In this document: piece by piece, positions 7,026 through 13,216 of the stretch | Numbering within the stretch: position 1 is the stretch's first letter | Layout of the letters: the number at the start of each line of letters is the position of its first letter | NCBI GenBank assembly: GCA_017610485.1 | Contig: JAFCBY010000029.1 | Span: forward strand, 1-13,246 | DNA: 13,246 nucleotides | From: Candidatus Falkowiibacteriota bacterium | GTDB taxonomy: Archaea; Iainarchaeota; Iainarchaeia; Iainarchaeales; GCA-2688035 | Direction of reading: 5' to 3' | Position numbers and translations under genes: made by a program | The notes under the pieces: generated by a model | Told to the model about the DNA's origin: nothing | The model's input: only the letters and a program-made list of their open reading frames with translations | Databases searched by the model: none

Positions 7026-7577
7026 ATGCAGGACGAACGCTTAAATGAGGCACTGGCTTTGGGTGCGAGAAAGAAAATTTTTCACAGCATTAAGAGAAAC
7101 CCTGGTCTGCACTTTCGCGAGTTGCAGAGGCGAACCAAGATTGCGACAGGAAGCCTCCAATACCACCTTGATTTCATGCTGAAAAGGCACCTAATCAAAT
7201 CTGAGAAAAAGGGCAAGTTTGTAAGGTATTACTCCACAAGGGGCCCGCAGCTTGGGGAACAGGAGCCGACAATGGCTCTGCTAAGGCAGCCAAGCCTCAG
7301 AAAAATAATCCTGTTCCTTTTGACCAAAAAGCGCGCAAACAACGAGAAGATTGCCGCAGCAGTTGGCCTAAGCCCAAGCACTGTAAGCTGGCACATGCTC
7401 AAGCTCTTGCAGGGAAACCTTGTTGAAAAACGCAGAGTAGGCCGAAAGACCTTCTTCTACATCGTTGACGCCGAGGGAATCTCAAAGCTCTTAAGCAGCT
7501 ACAAGAGAAGCTTCTTGGACGAGATGGTCGACAGCTTTGTCGAAATCTGGGACGAGATGCAGGTTGCGGAAAAGTAG
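7026..7577 (+). CDS. Double winged-helix transcriptional regulator
   Basis: The 183-residue protein contains two winged-helix DNA-binding units. The first, around residues 10-70, reads IFHSIKRNPGLHFRELQRRT then GSLQYHLDFMLKRHLI and a wing (KKGKFVRYYS). The second, around residues 90-150, reads ILFLLTKKRANNEKIAAAVG then STVSWHMLKLLQGNLV and a wing (VGRKTFFYIV). Archaea use such tandem MarR/ArsR-like repressors. The start at ATG 7026 has GAGGG at 7014-7018; an out-of-frame ATG lies at 7022. It is presumably co-transcribed with the upstream membrane protein. The stop is one base from the stop of the convergent methyltransferase gene, leaving no room for a separate terminator. Confidence 0.88.
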   Translation: MQDERLNEALALGARKKIFHSIKRNPGLHFRELQRRTKIATGSLQYHLDFMLKRHLIKSEKKGKFVRYYSTRGPQLGEQEPTMALLRQPSLRKIILFLLTKKRANNEKIAAAVGLSPSTVSWHMLKLLQGNLVEKRRVGRKTFFYIVDAEGISKLLSSYKRSFLDEMVDSFVEIWDEMQVAEK

Positions 7578-7578
7578 C

Positions 7579-8355
7579 CTACTTTAACTTCTTCAGAACA
7601 AGCACCCAGTTTGGGTAAAAGCGAATTGTGTTAAACGGCACTGGTTCAAACCTTGCCTCAAAGCCCCTTTTTTCAAATGCCTTTTTCACGCCCTCGAAGT
7701 CGTCCTTCATATCTCCATCCTTAAGCCTTGCCAGAAGCTCCTCGCCAAAAGTTCCCTTCCTTCCCTCAGTGCTTTTGGAAAGTCCCCTGCGCAATTCAAA
7801 ACCATCCTGCCTGTGAGTGCCTGCCTCCGCAACATAGAATCCAAGCATCATTATGCCCCCCTTTCTCAGTGAGTGTGCATATTTCAACAGATGGTCTTTT
7901 TTTACCAAATTTTGCACGTACTGAACTGAACCAAAGACCGAAAAAATTGCGTCCACCGGTTTCTTCGGAACATATTCCTCTGCAGGGCCGTAGGCTGCCT
8001 CGTCAACAAGGCCCTTTTTCAGGTTTTTCTCAATGCCCTTTCGCTTGCGCAGGCTGACCGCTATAGTTCTTGATTTAATGCCCCTTTCCAGCAGCGCCTT
8101 TTTCACCTCGACCAAGAAACGCCCATTCCTTCCGGCGCCGTCCTCTATTATAGTGAGCTTTTTTCTTCTCATTCCCTCAAGTGCGTCAACAAGGCCGCAC
8201 CCTGCTCCTATCCTGAAGATGTTGCCGTAAGTCTTCAGGCCTCTGTTTTCTGTGATGGCGCGCTGGACATAGCCTGCACCCATTCCCAGCCTGCTTCTGG
8301 CCAAGGCCCTCCTTATCCTGTTTCTGTGGTACTCCGGCGCCCTTGACTTTCTCAC
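7579..8355 (-). CDS. SAM-dependent methyltransferase-like protein
   Basis: A 258-residue class I (Rossmann) methyltransferase candidate. Motif I is TIIEDGAGRNGRFLVEV (about residues 68-84). The acidic/hydrophobic post-motif strand is VDAIFSVFGSVQYV (134-147), and a further strand follows the helix as SLRKGGIMMLGF (162-173). The N-terminal about 60 residues are Arg-rich and helical. The substrate is unknown; the motifs resemble small-molecule or lipid methyltransferases more than rRNA enzymes, but this is weak. The start is a GTG at 8355 that overlaps the stop of the upstream membrane gene (GTGA), so the two are translationally coupled. Confidence 0.75.
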   Translation of the reverse strand: MRKSRAPEYHRNRIRRALARSRLGMGAGYVQRAITENRGLKTYGNIFRIGAGCGLVDALEGMRRKKLTIIEDGAGRNGRFLVEVKKALLERGIKSRTIAVSLRKRKGIEKNLKKGLVDEAAYGPAEEYVPKKPVDAIFSVFGSVQYVQNLVKKDHLLKYAHSLRKGGIMMLGFYVAEAGTHRQDGFELRRGLSKSTEGRKGTFGEELLARLKDGDMKDDFEGVKKAFEKRGFEARFEPVPFNTIRFYPNWVLVLKKLK

Positions 8356-8660
8356 AGCATGTCAACCCCTATGAAGTAGCCAAGCAAGCCCAATAGCACG
8401 TCCCTCGCCTTGTTTATTGGCGTTTCCCTGAAGGCCTTCCAGTGCTTGCTTACAAGCATCATTTCAAAGAACTCCCAGCCAATTATCAAAGCGAATGCAA
8501 CCCACCAGTCTTTTACCCAGGCGCTTACTGCCAGGCCACCCAAAAAATGGGTTATTGTGTCAACGCTTGGCTTCTTGTGGTACCAACCCATTTTGGTGGC
8601 AATTCCGTGGGCTGCCAAAAAGATGCCCAAAACAACGAACTTTGGAATTAAGGTGTCCAT
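8352..8660 (-). CDS. Small four-TM membrane protein (YjdF/VanZ-like features)
   Basis: A 102-residue protein with four probable membrane helices (about 5-22, 33-48, 51-69 and 84-99). Conserved-looking polar residues sit in or near the helices: Asp34-x3-His38-Phe (DTITHFLGG), Trp62-Glu63 and Glu66 (GWEFFE), and Asp87 followed by GLLGY. This D..HF / WE..E / D...G pattern resembles the DUF2238 (YjdF)-type membrane family, of unknown function. A TATA-like box 25 nt before the ATG suggests a leaderless transcript covering this gene and the coupled methyltransferase. Confidence 0.75.
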   Translation of the reverse strand: MDTLIPKFVVLGIFLAAHGIATKMGWYHKKPSVDTITHFLGGLAVSAWVKDWWVAFALIIGWEFFEMMLVSKHWKAFRETPINKARDVLLGLLGYFIGVDML

Positions 8661-8680
8661 AATAAGACTGCGCTTTCAGA

Positions 8681-8690
8681 ATATAAAAAA
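8681..8690 (-). promoter_or_regulatory. TATA-like box for the membrane protein/methyltransferase pair
   Basis: On the - strand this reads TTTTTTATAT. Its centre is about 25 nt upstream of the ATG at 8660, the spacing expected of an archaeal leaderless promoter. Confidence 0.5.
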
Positions 8691-8702
8691 TAGGGGGATT
8701 GG

Positions 8703-9560
8703 TTACCTGATTCTTCTAACGACTTTTCCATTAATATCGAGTGTTAATTCGCTTACGGCTTGCGCTGTTTGCTGTCTGCATCTTAGCACTGCCTTAAACG
8801 TATTGGGGCTTAGTCTTCCTTTCCTAACCTCGTGAAACAAATATTCTTTGTGCTCTTGTTTCTTATCGGGTCTTGTTTCGGAAACAAAGTCTAACGCTAA
8901 ATAGAATATAAATTCGTCTATGGTTGGAAATTTCAGGCCAAGCAAGCTCTCTCTTCGAGGATATCTCCTTGAACTTTTCTCCATTTCTTTGAGTGACATC
9001 TTTTGCCTTAGGCTAAGTTCTTTTCTAACAGTGTCAGCAAATTCTATCTCATCCATTGTAAGGCTTCCTTTACGTTGGAGTCTAGCCCCCCATTTTTCCG
9101 CTTTCCCCAAGTATCTTGCATCAGAAGCGCGCACAACAACAGGTGTTTTTGGAGCATTTCTTCTCAAGTTTCTGACGATTGACATCCAATTATGGATATT
9201 TTGCCCTCTTCCATGACTTATAGGTTCCATGTCAATATCCAAGGTAACCAAATCAAACGGTTTCTCTTTAAGCTTTTTTAGGAAATTAATGTCTCTCCTT
9301 AAAGAAGCTTTTTTTGTAGAAACAGTTTCCCTCTCATATTGCATCTCCTTTATCGAGATAGTCCTTTCAACTGCCCTCAGTCTTTTGGCTATAATTCTGC
9401 TTGCAATTCTTGGTTTATAAGTAGATTTCCCACCCAGATCTTTAGCCAGATCCCTTCTTACACAGAATCCATACTCATTGTTGTCTACAAACAAAACCCT
9501 TTTTTTCTTGGCTTTTGGCACCATAATAAAATAGTGTCTTTTACCTTTAAAAAACTTCAT
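8703..9560 (-). CDS. Atypical receiver-like protein with long charged insertion
   Basis: I do not recognise a family for the whole protein (285 residues from ATG 9560). Part of it reads like a response-regulator receiver: KRVLFVDNN (Asp26), FDLVTLDIDMEP (Asp108 in the phospho-acceptor place), PVVVRASDA (140-148), and WGARLQRKGSL (Lys164 in the conserved-Lys place). Only one acidic residue follows strand 1, and about 55 mostly basic or helical residues (45-100) replace the usual short segment before Asp108. The C-terminal about 110 residues are helical and basic, with no domain I can name. A GGAGGTG directly abuts ATG 9560. A second in-frame ATG at 9524 has a TATA-like TTTTTTAAA about 25 nt upstream and would place the receiver strand at the N-terminus. 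No histidine kinase is nearby. Confidence 0.7.
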   Translation of the reverse strand: MKFFKGKRHYFIMVPKAKKKRVLFVDNNEYGFCVRRDLAKDLGGKSTYKPRIASRIIAKRLRAVERTISIKEMQYERETVSTKKASLRRDINFLKKLKEKPFDLVTLDIDMEPISHGRGQNIHNWMSIVRNLRRNAPKTPVVVRASDARYLGKAEKWGARLQRKGSLTMDEIEFADTVRKELSLRQKMSLKEMEKSSRRYPRRESLLGLKFPTIDEFIFYLALDFVSETRPDKKQEHKEYLFHEVRKGRLSPNTFKAVLRCRQQTAQAVSELTLDINGKVVRRIR

Positions 9561-9602
9561 CACCTCCAATTTCGAATTTTTTCAAAGGACTCTGATTTTC
9601 TC

Positions 9603-9657
9603 GGCTTAAACCTTTGCACGTTTGAATCTCTAATTTTGGTGCAAAGGGTTTAATGCC
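9603..9657. repeat. Imperfect long inverted repeat between divergent genes
   Basis: Left arm 9603-9619 (GGCTTAAACCTTTGCAC) is complementary to right arm 9639-9657 (GTGCAAAGGGTTTAATGCC) with two single-base bulges and a 19-nt centre. It lies between the receiver-like gene (leftward) and the small gene at 9714 (rightward). That position fits a shared operator or regulatory hairpin. TTTAA elements inside both arms could also belong to promoters pointing outward. Confidence 0.6.
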
Positions 9658-9713
9658 TCCAAAATCAGCAGAGACGTCCTAGAAAAAATTCATTCTAAAT
9701 GGAGGTGATGTCG

Positions 9714-9857
9714 ATGATTTTTTCCAAAAAGTTTGATTTTCCTCTTCCAAGCCAGGAGGAACTAGAAGCAATAAGGTTATTGGCAAGGTACTGTCCGGAG
9801 GAACTGGATGGCCGAGACCTCTGGGTTCTGCAAAACTTTTTGGGTGATTTGCAGTGA
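9714..9857 (+). CDS. Tiny acidic hypothetical protein (47 aa)
   Basis: It is unlike anything I can name. The predicted product (starting MIFSKKFDFPLP, ending FLGDLQ) is acidic and probably helical: QEELEAIRLLARYCPEEL followed by a short amphipathic tail. GGAGGTG at 9701-9707 gives proper spacing to ATG 9714; in-frame ATGs at 9699 and 9708 are alternatives. Its stop overlaps a GTG (9854) of the frame of the next protein as GTGA, suggesting coupling, although I prefer a later start for that protein. Size and position suggest a small partner or regulator of the HTH-LAGLIDADG protein. This is inference from context only. Confidence 0.5.
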   Translation: MIFSKKFDFPLPSQEELEAIRLLARYCPEELDGRDLWVLQNFLGDLQ

Positions 9858-9903
9858 ATCATCCTTTAAGAAATTTCACCGGAAGCCCGCTCTCTCAAAG
9901 CGG

Positions 9904-9910
9904 TTATAAA
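9904..9910 (+). promoter_or_regulatory. TATA-like box for the HTH-LAGLIDADG gene
   Basis: TTATAAA followed by GG lies with its centre about 25 nt before ATG 9932, the geometry of a leaderless archaeal promoter. This supports 9932 as the start over the GTG at 9854. Residues encoded between the two are low-complexity (Ser/Gly/Arg-rich) and look non-coding. Confidence 0.5.
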
Positions 9911-9931
9911 GGCAGAAAAAGCAATTCTTCC

Positions 9932-11104
9932 ATGCAAGACAAAAGGCTGCGCTTTCAAAAGGGGAAGCAGAGGGCGTTCTTGGAGGGGGTTATACAAAAC
10001 CACTTTGGGACACAGGCTGCATTAGGTAGGTTTTTGGGGTTTGATAGACATACCATAAGAGGATGGTTAATTGAAAAGAGCAATTTGCCAAAGAGCGTCT
10101 TTAGCTTACTAATACAATCTTATCCCTGTTACAGTCGCTTTGAAAGTTTCATCAAAGAAGAGCTGCCTTGGAATTGGGGTTGGATTAAGGGTGGAATAGT
10201 AACTGGTTCCAAGTCAGATATCTACGAGCGGCTTGCACATGCAAGGTCTTTTGTTAAAGCTAGCTGTGTGAGAAGATTGAAAAAAGAAGAGATATACAAT
10301 CCAATTGTAGACCAGATGCTTCAAGAAGACGTTGACCTGAAATCGATTTTGGCTGTTTGTTTGCTTACTGGTGGTTGTTTGGGGGTTGAAGGTCGCAGCC
10401 ACCGCATTAGCGTTTTTTCTAAAGACCCTATTATAGTTGAATTTTCAAGGGTGCTTTTGTTGAAATTAAGCAAATTTGAGCCGGGTGTTTACAGAGGTCC
10501 AAAAGGCGTAACAATTGTTAGGCTGACTGATAACGACTTGGCTAGAGAGCTTCAAAAGCTTTCGCCTGAGTTCAGAACCTTTCCGCCTGAGGGCAGGCCT
10601 CAACCAACAATCTCGTTTTTAAAAACTGCTAACAAGAAAACAAGGGAGTGGGCAATAAGAGTTGCATTTACCTTAGAGGGGTGTATAGCGCTTAGCAAGT
10701 ACAACAAACCAGAGTTCACTTTATCTTGTTATAACAAAACTGCTTGTGAAGAGTGGCAAAAGTTTTTTGCCGAGTGTGGGATTCGAGGAAATGTTAGCTA
10801 CAACAATAGGTCAAGACAAGGAGCAGTTGGTGTAAGAGTTTTCAATTACTCTTCTATGTACACTTTTTACAAAATGGGTGGTTTTTTGGAAGGCGTAAAA
10901 ATATCCACAAAAAGCACTAGATTTGATGGGCTGGAGAAAAACTATCTACTCAAAAAAGTTATTCATTTAGGAATTCAAAAAGGGGTATTGGAAGTAATGG
11001 GAGTGCTCGGATTTGAACCGAGGACCTTTTGCTTATCAGGCAAATGCTCCAACCAAACTAAGCTACACTCCCATTCAGCAAACAATTTTGTCTTCGGCAA
11101 CTAA
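9932..11104 (+). CDS. HTH protein with two degenerate LAGLIDADG motifs
   Basis: A 390-residue protein resembling a free-standing two-motif LAGLIDADG DNA-binding/homing endonuclease with an added N-terminal helix-turn-helix (about 11-50, FGTQAALGRFLGFDRHTIRG). Motif 1 is AVCLLTGGCLG (about 141-151), followed by RISVFSKDPIIVEFSR. Motif 2 is RVAFTLEGCIAL (about 243-254), followed by FTLSCYNKTACEEW and GIRGNVSY. At the usual Asp place motif 1 has Gly (LLTGG instead of LLTDG), while motif 2 keeps Glu249, so cleavage activity is doubtful. No intron or intein host is visible. The last about 35 residues run antisense through tRNA-Ile (GFEPRTFCLSG is the classic antisense-tRNA peptide) and are probably not original protein. 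The internal start (9932) is chosen for its TATA box. A LAGLIDADG-derived regulator is an alternative. Confidence 0.7.
   Translation: MQDKRLRFQKGKQRAFLEGVIQNHFGTQAALGRFLGFDRHTIRGWLIEKSNLPKSVFSLLIQSYPCYSRFESFIKEELPWNWGWIKGGIVTGSKSDIYERLAHARSFVKASCVRRLKKEEIYNPIVDQMLQEDVDLKSILAVCLLTGGCLGVEGRSHRISVFSKDPIIVEFSRVLLLKLSKFEPGVYRGPKGVTIVRLTDNDLARELQKLSPEFRTFPPEGRPQPTISFLKTANKKTREWAIRVAFTLEGCIALSKYNKPEFTLSCYNKTACEEWQKFFAECGIRGNVSYNNRSRQGAVGVRVFNYSSMYTFYKMGGFLEGVKISTKSTRFDGLEKNYLLKKVIHLGIQKGVLEVMGVLGFEPRTFCLSGKCSNQTKLHSHSANNFVFGN
10998..11072 (-). tRNA. tRNA-Ile (GAU)
   Basis: On the - strand the gene folds as a complete cloverleaf. The acceptor is GGGAGTG/CACTCCC, the D stem GCTT/GAGC, and the anticodon stem TTTGC/GCAAA with loop CTGATAA (anticodon GAT). 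The T arm is CTCGG-TTCAAAT-CCGAG. The discriminator is A73 (complement of 10998) and no CCA is encoded. No intron. The anticodon reads AUC/AUU, so isoleucine. The convergent HTH-LAGLIDADG frame overlaps it completely. Confidence 0.97.
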
Positions 11105-11110
11105 TTTAAA
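11105..11110 (-). promoter_or_regulatory. TATA-like box for tRNA-Ile
   Basis: TTTAAA with flanking CT (- strand GCTTTAAATTAG) is centred about 35 nt upstream of the mature 5' end, giving a 5' leader of roughly 9 nt. It directly follows the TAA stop of the opposite-strand protein frame. Confidence 0.45.
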
Positions 11111-11150
11111 GCTTTCTTCGGTTGGATTGGAAATAATTTGTTGAAAAATT

Positions 11151-11162
11151 GAGAATATTCTC
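11151..11162. repeat. 12-bp perfect palindrome
   Basis: GAGAATATTCTC is self-complementary over 12 bp, in the region between tRNA-Ile and the ATPase promoter. It could be a regulator binding site; it has no other copy that I can see in the window. Confidence 0.4.
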
Positions 11163-11223
11163 CGAGGCGCCAATTTCAAACAAGTAGCCCTGAGTGGCAG
11201 GTTCAAACCCTAATCAGAGCAGT

Positions 11224-11275
11224 TTCTATTGCCAATAGAAGATAGTTTCTATTACTAATAGAAACCCTTATATAT
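11224..11275 (+). promoter_or_regulatory. Tandem palindromic operators and TATA box of the ATPase gene
   Basis: Two palindromes share one plan. The first is TTCTATT-gcc-AATAGAA (11224-11240). The second is GTTTCTATT-act-AATAGAAAC (11245-11265), perfect over 9-bp arms. They are 23 nt apart (about two helical turns). The TATA-like TTATATAT (11268-11275) follows three bases later, about 25 nt from ATG 11297, so the transcript is probably leaderless. Placement suggests dimers binding side by side at or just upstream of the BRE/TATA, that is, repression or activation of the ATPase gene. Confidence 0.7.
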
Positions 11276-11296
11276 TGTTTTATGCATTAATTAGAC

Positions 11297-12517
11297 ATGC
11301 TAAAAGAAAGATTGGGAGAGGTTATTGCCTATCAAAGAAAAGAACTCTCCTTGGATGAAAAAACAGTTCCAAGGGAAGACTTGGATTCTGTTAAGCCAAT
11401 AACCTCCTTTGCAATAGTTGTTTCAGGAATACGGCGCTGTGGAAAAAGCACTCTTTTAAAACAGCTCTTAAAAAAGGAAAAGAAGTTTTACTACCTTAAC
11501 TTGGAAGACATTCGCTTAGATGGGTTTGAATTGCAGGATTTTACAAAGGCAGATAACATTTTCAAGGAAGGCTATGGAAATAACGGCATTTATTTTTTTG
11601 ACGAAATACAGACTGTTGCAAAGTGGGAGCTGTTTGTGCGCTGGCTTGTAGACAAAAAGGAAAAGGTTGTGTTGACAGGCTCTAATGCTTCGCTTTTAAG
11701 CAGAGAACTTGGAACAAGGCTTACTGGAAGGCACCTAAGCCACGAGCTTTTTCCGTTTTCCTTCAGGGAATTCTTAGAGTACTACAAAGTCAAGCCTTCA
11801 AAAGAGTCCTTTGCAAGATACTTTGAGAGAGGTGGTTTCCCAGAATACCTTGAAAAGAAACAAAATTATGTGCTGCAAGAATTGCTCAGAGATGTTATTA
11901 TGCGTGACGTGGCAATAAGGTTTGGCATAAGAAACTCCAGGCTGTTAAAAAAACTGGCAATATATCTAGTCAGTAATGTTGGAAAAGAATTCTCCTACAA
12001 CTCTTTGAAAAAGGCGTTTTCAGTGGCCTCAGTGCAAACCGTTATTGACTTCATTTCATTTTTTGAAGACGCCTACCTAATATTCACAGTCCCAAAATTC
12101 GATTACTCTTTCAAAAAACAGCAGGCAAATCCAAGAAAAGTTTATTCCATAGACAACGGGCTGTCAGCAACAAATTCGATATCCTTTTCAAAGGACAAGA
12201 GAAGAATGTTGGAAAACCAGGTCTTCTTGCACCTGAGGAGAAAGAACAAACAGATTTTCTACTTCAAAGAAAAAGGCGAATGCGACTTCGTCTTCAAAGA
12301 AAAAGAAAAAATAACTGGTGCAATACAGGTCTGCTACTCGCTGACAGGGGACAACAGAAAAAGAGAAGTTTCAGGCCTATTAGAGGCCTTAAAAAAATTC
12401 AAGCTGAAAAAAGGGCTAATACTTACTTACAACCAAGAAGACAAACTGGAAGAGGGCAGCAAAGAAATTGTTATTAAACCAGTGTGGAAGTGGATGCTGG
12501 AAAAACAGGTTATCTAA
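11297..12517 (+). CDS. AAA+ ATPase with DUF4143 nuclease-like C-terminus
   Basis: A 406-residue member of the AAA_14/DUF4143 ATPase family, common in archaea and in accessory DNA; the molecular function of the family is largely unknown. Walker A is GIRRCGKST (44-52), Walker B IYFFDEIQ (98-105, Asp102/Glu103), sensor VVLTGSNASLLS (124-135, Asn130), then the ELFPFSFREF and GGFPEYL family blocks. The C-terminal part has KVYSIDNGL and a restriction-endonuclease-like pattern (Glu in ENQVFLHL, Asp in ECDFVFKEK, IQVCYSL in place of the E-x-K strand). The usual Lys is replaced, so cleavage is uncertain. Codons are clearly more A/T-rich than in the gat operon, suggesting transfer. The leaderless start and operator pair are described above. 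It ends 11 nt before the convergent Maf gene. Confidence 0.88.
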   Translation: MLKERLGEVIAYQRKELSLDEKTVPREDLDSVKPITSFAIVVSGIRRCGKSTLLKQLLKKEKKFYYLNLEDIRLDGFELQDFTKADNIFKEGYGNNGIYFFDEIQTVAKWELFVRWLVDKKEKVVLTGSNASLLSRELGTRLTGRHLSHELFPFSFREFLEYYKVKPSKESFARYFERGGFPEYLEKKQNYVLQELLRDVIMRDVAIRFGIRNSRLLKKLAIYLVSNVGKEFSYNSLKKAFSVASVQTVIDFISFFEDAYLIFTVPKFDYSFKKQQANPRKVYSIDNGLSATNSISFSKDKRRMLENQVFLHLRRKNKQIFYFKEKGECDFVFKEKEKITGAIQVCYSLTGDNRKREVSGLLEALKKFKLKKGLILTYNQEDKLEEGSKEIVIKPVWKWMLEKQVI

Positions 12518-12528
12518 AGCTATTACTC

Positions 12529-13146
12529 CTAGAGCTTTCCCTTGAATAATTCGGTTTCAACCTCTTTAATTGCCCTTTTTGCCTTCTGGCCAGCAATTTC
12601 CTCAATTATTGGCAAAAGTCTTTCTGCAGGAAAGCCCACGATGTTTAGCTTGCTTCCCTCAACACTTTCCCCAAAATTCTCAAATTCCGGGTCAGTAATG
12701 TTGTAGCCGCCTGCCTTTCCCTTCCACTGCCCGCTTGCAAGATACTCCTCAAGCATTTCGTCCGGAATTTTTCTAAGCCTAAACTTCGATTTTAGCCTCC
12801 CAACCACATTTTCCCCCGGCGCAATCACGCAGTAGCCAGAGCAAACAGTGTGGAATTCCCCAAACAGGCTTTTCATTGTCTGCCTTGCCTCCTCCTTGTT
12901 GCCTGGCTGGCCAATAAACTTGCCATTCTTCCAGAGCATTGTGTCAATTCCAATTACAACCTCTTCAGGATTCGCTTTTGCAATCTTCTCGGCCTTTGCG
13001 CAGGCAATTGCCTCAGTCAATTCCTCCACATTGCCCCTCAAAATGACCCTCTCGTCCACGTTCGCTGGCTCAACCTCAAATTCAAATCCGAGAAGCCCAA
13101 GAACCTTTCTTCTCCTGGGGCTCTTTGATGCAAGAATCAATTTCAT
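12529..13146 (-). CDS. maf: Maf-family nucleotide pyrophosphatase
   Basis: Maf proteins hydrolyse nucleoside triphosphates (dTTP/UTP or modified nucleotides) to monophosphates and are implicated in preventing misincorporation and in septum control in bacteria. The 205-residue product begins with the signature LILASKSPRRRKVL. It has the catalytic Asp region VIGIDTML, and later YLASGQWKGKAGGYNITDPEF and LNIVGFPAERL. The usual GKP after the DT motif is IGQP here, a Lys to Gln change that may alter base preference. The start ATG at 13146 fits the family N-terminus. TTTAAA at 13181-13186 provides a promoter with a leader of about 12 nt. Convergent to the ATPase gene. Confidence 0.92.
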   Translation of the reverse strand: MKLILASKSPRRRKVLGLLGFEFEVEPANVDERVILRGNVEELTEAIACAKAEKIAKANPEEVVIGIDTMLWKNGKFIGQPGNKEEARQTMKSLFGEFHTVCSGYCVIAPGENVVGRLKSKFRLRKIPDEMLEEYLASGQWKGKAGGYNITDPEFENFGESVEGSKLNIVGFPAERLLPIIEEIAGQKAKRAIKEVETELFKGKL

Positions 13147-13180
13147 GGCAAAACCATCAAAATTTCTGGACAGATACCAC

Positions 13181-13186
13181 TTTAAA
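13181..13186 (-). promoter_or_regulatory. TATA-like box for maf
   Basis: TTTAAA is palindromic and could serve both directions. Leftwards it predicts maf transcription near 13158. Rightwards it predicts a start near 13209, just before the possible tRNA at 13217. Confidence 0.4.
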
Positions 13187-13216
13187 CCTATTTAGCTCAT
13201 AACTTTTTATAACGAC

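Noticed and set aside
9854..9931. GTG start at 9854 for the HTH-LAGLIDADG protein (GTGA overlap with the small gene)
   Set aside because: The 26 extra residues are low-complexity, and a TATA box at leaderless distance supports ATG 9932. The overlap may still matter if translation is coupled.
9932..11104. Intron- or intein-encoded homing endonuclease
   Set aside because: There is no host gene split around it; tRNA-Ile is uninterrupted and convergent, so the gene is free-standing.
11176..11215. T-arm-like GGTTCAAACCC (11200-11210), possible decayed tRNA
   Set aside because: Only three T-stem pairs form and no matching acceptor, D or anticodon arm is present; it is at most a fragment.
11224..11265. 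Short CRISPR-like array
   Set aside because: Only two palindromic units, with no 30-40 nt spacers and no cas genes; position next to a TATA box fits operators better.
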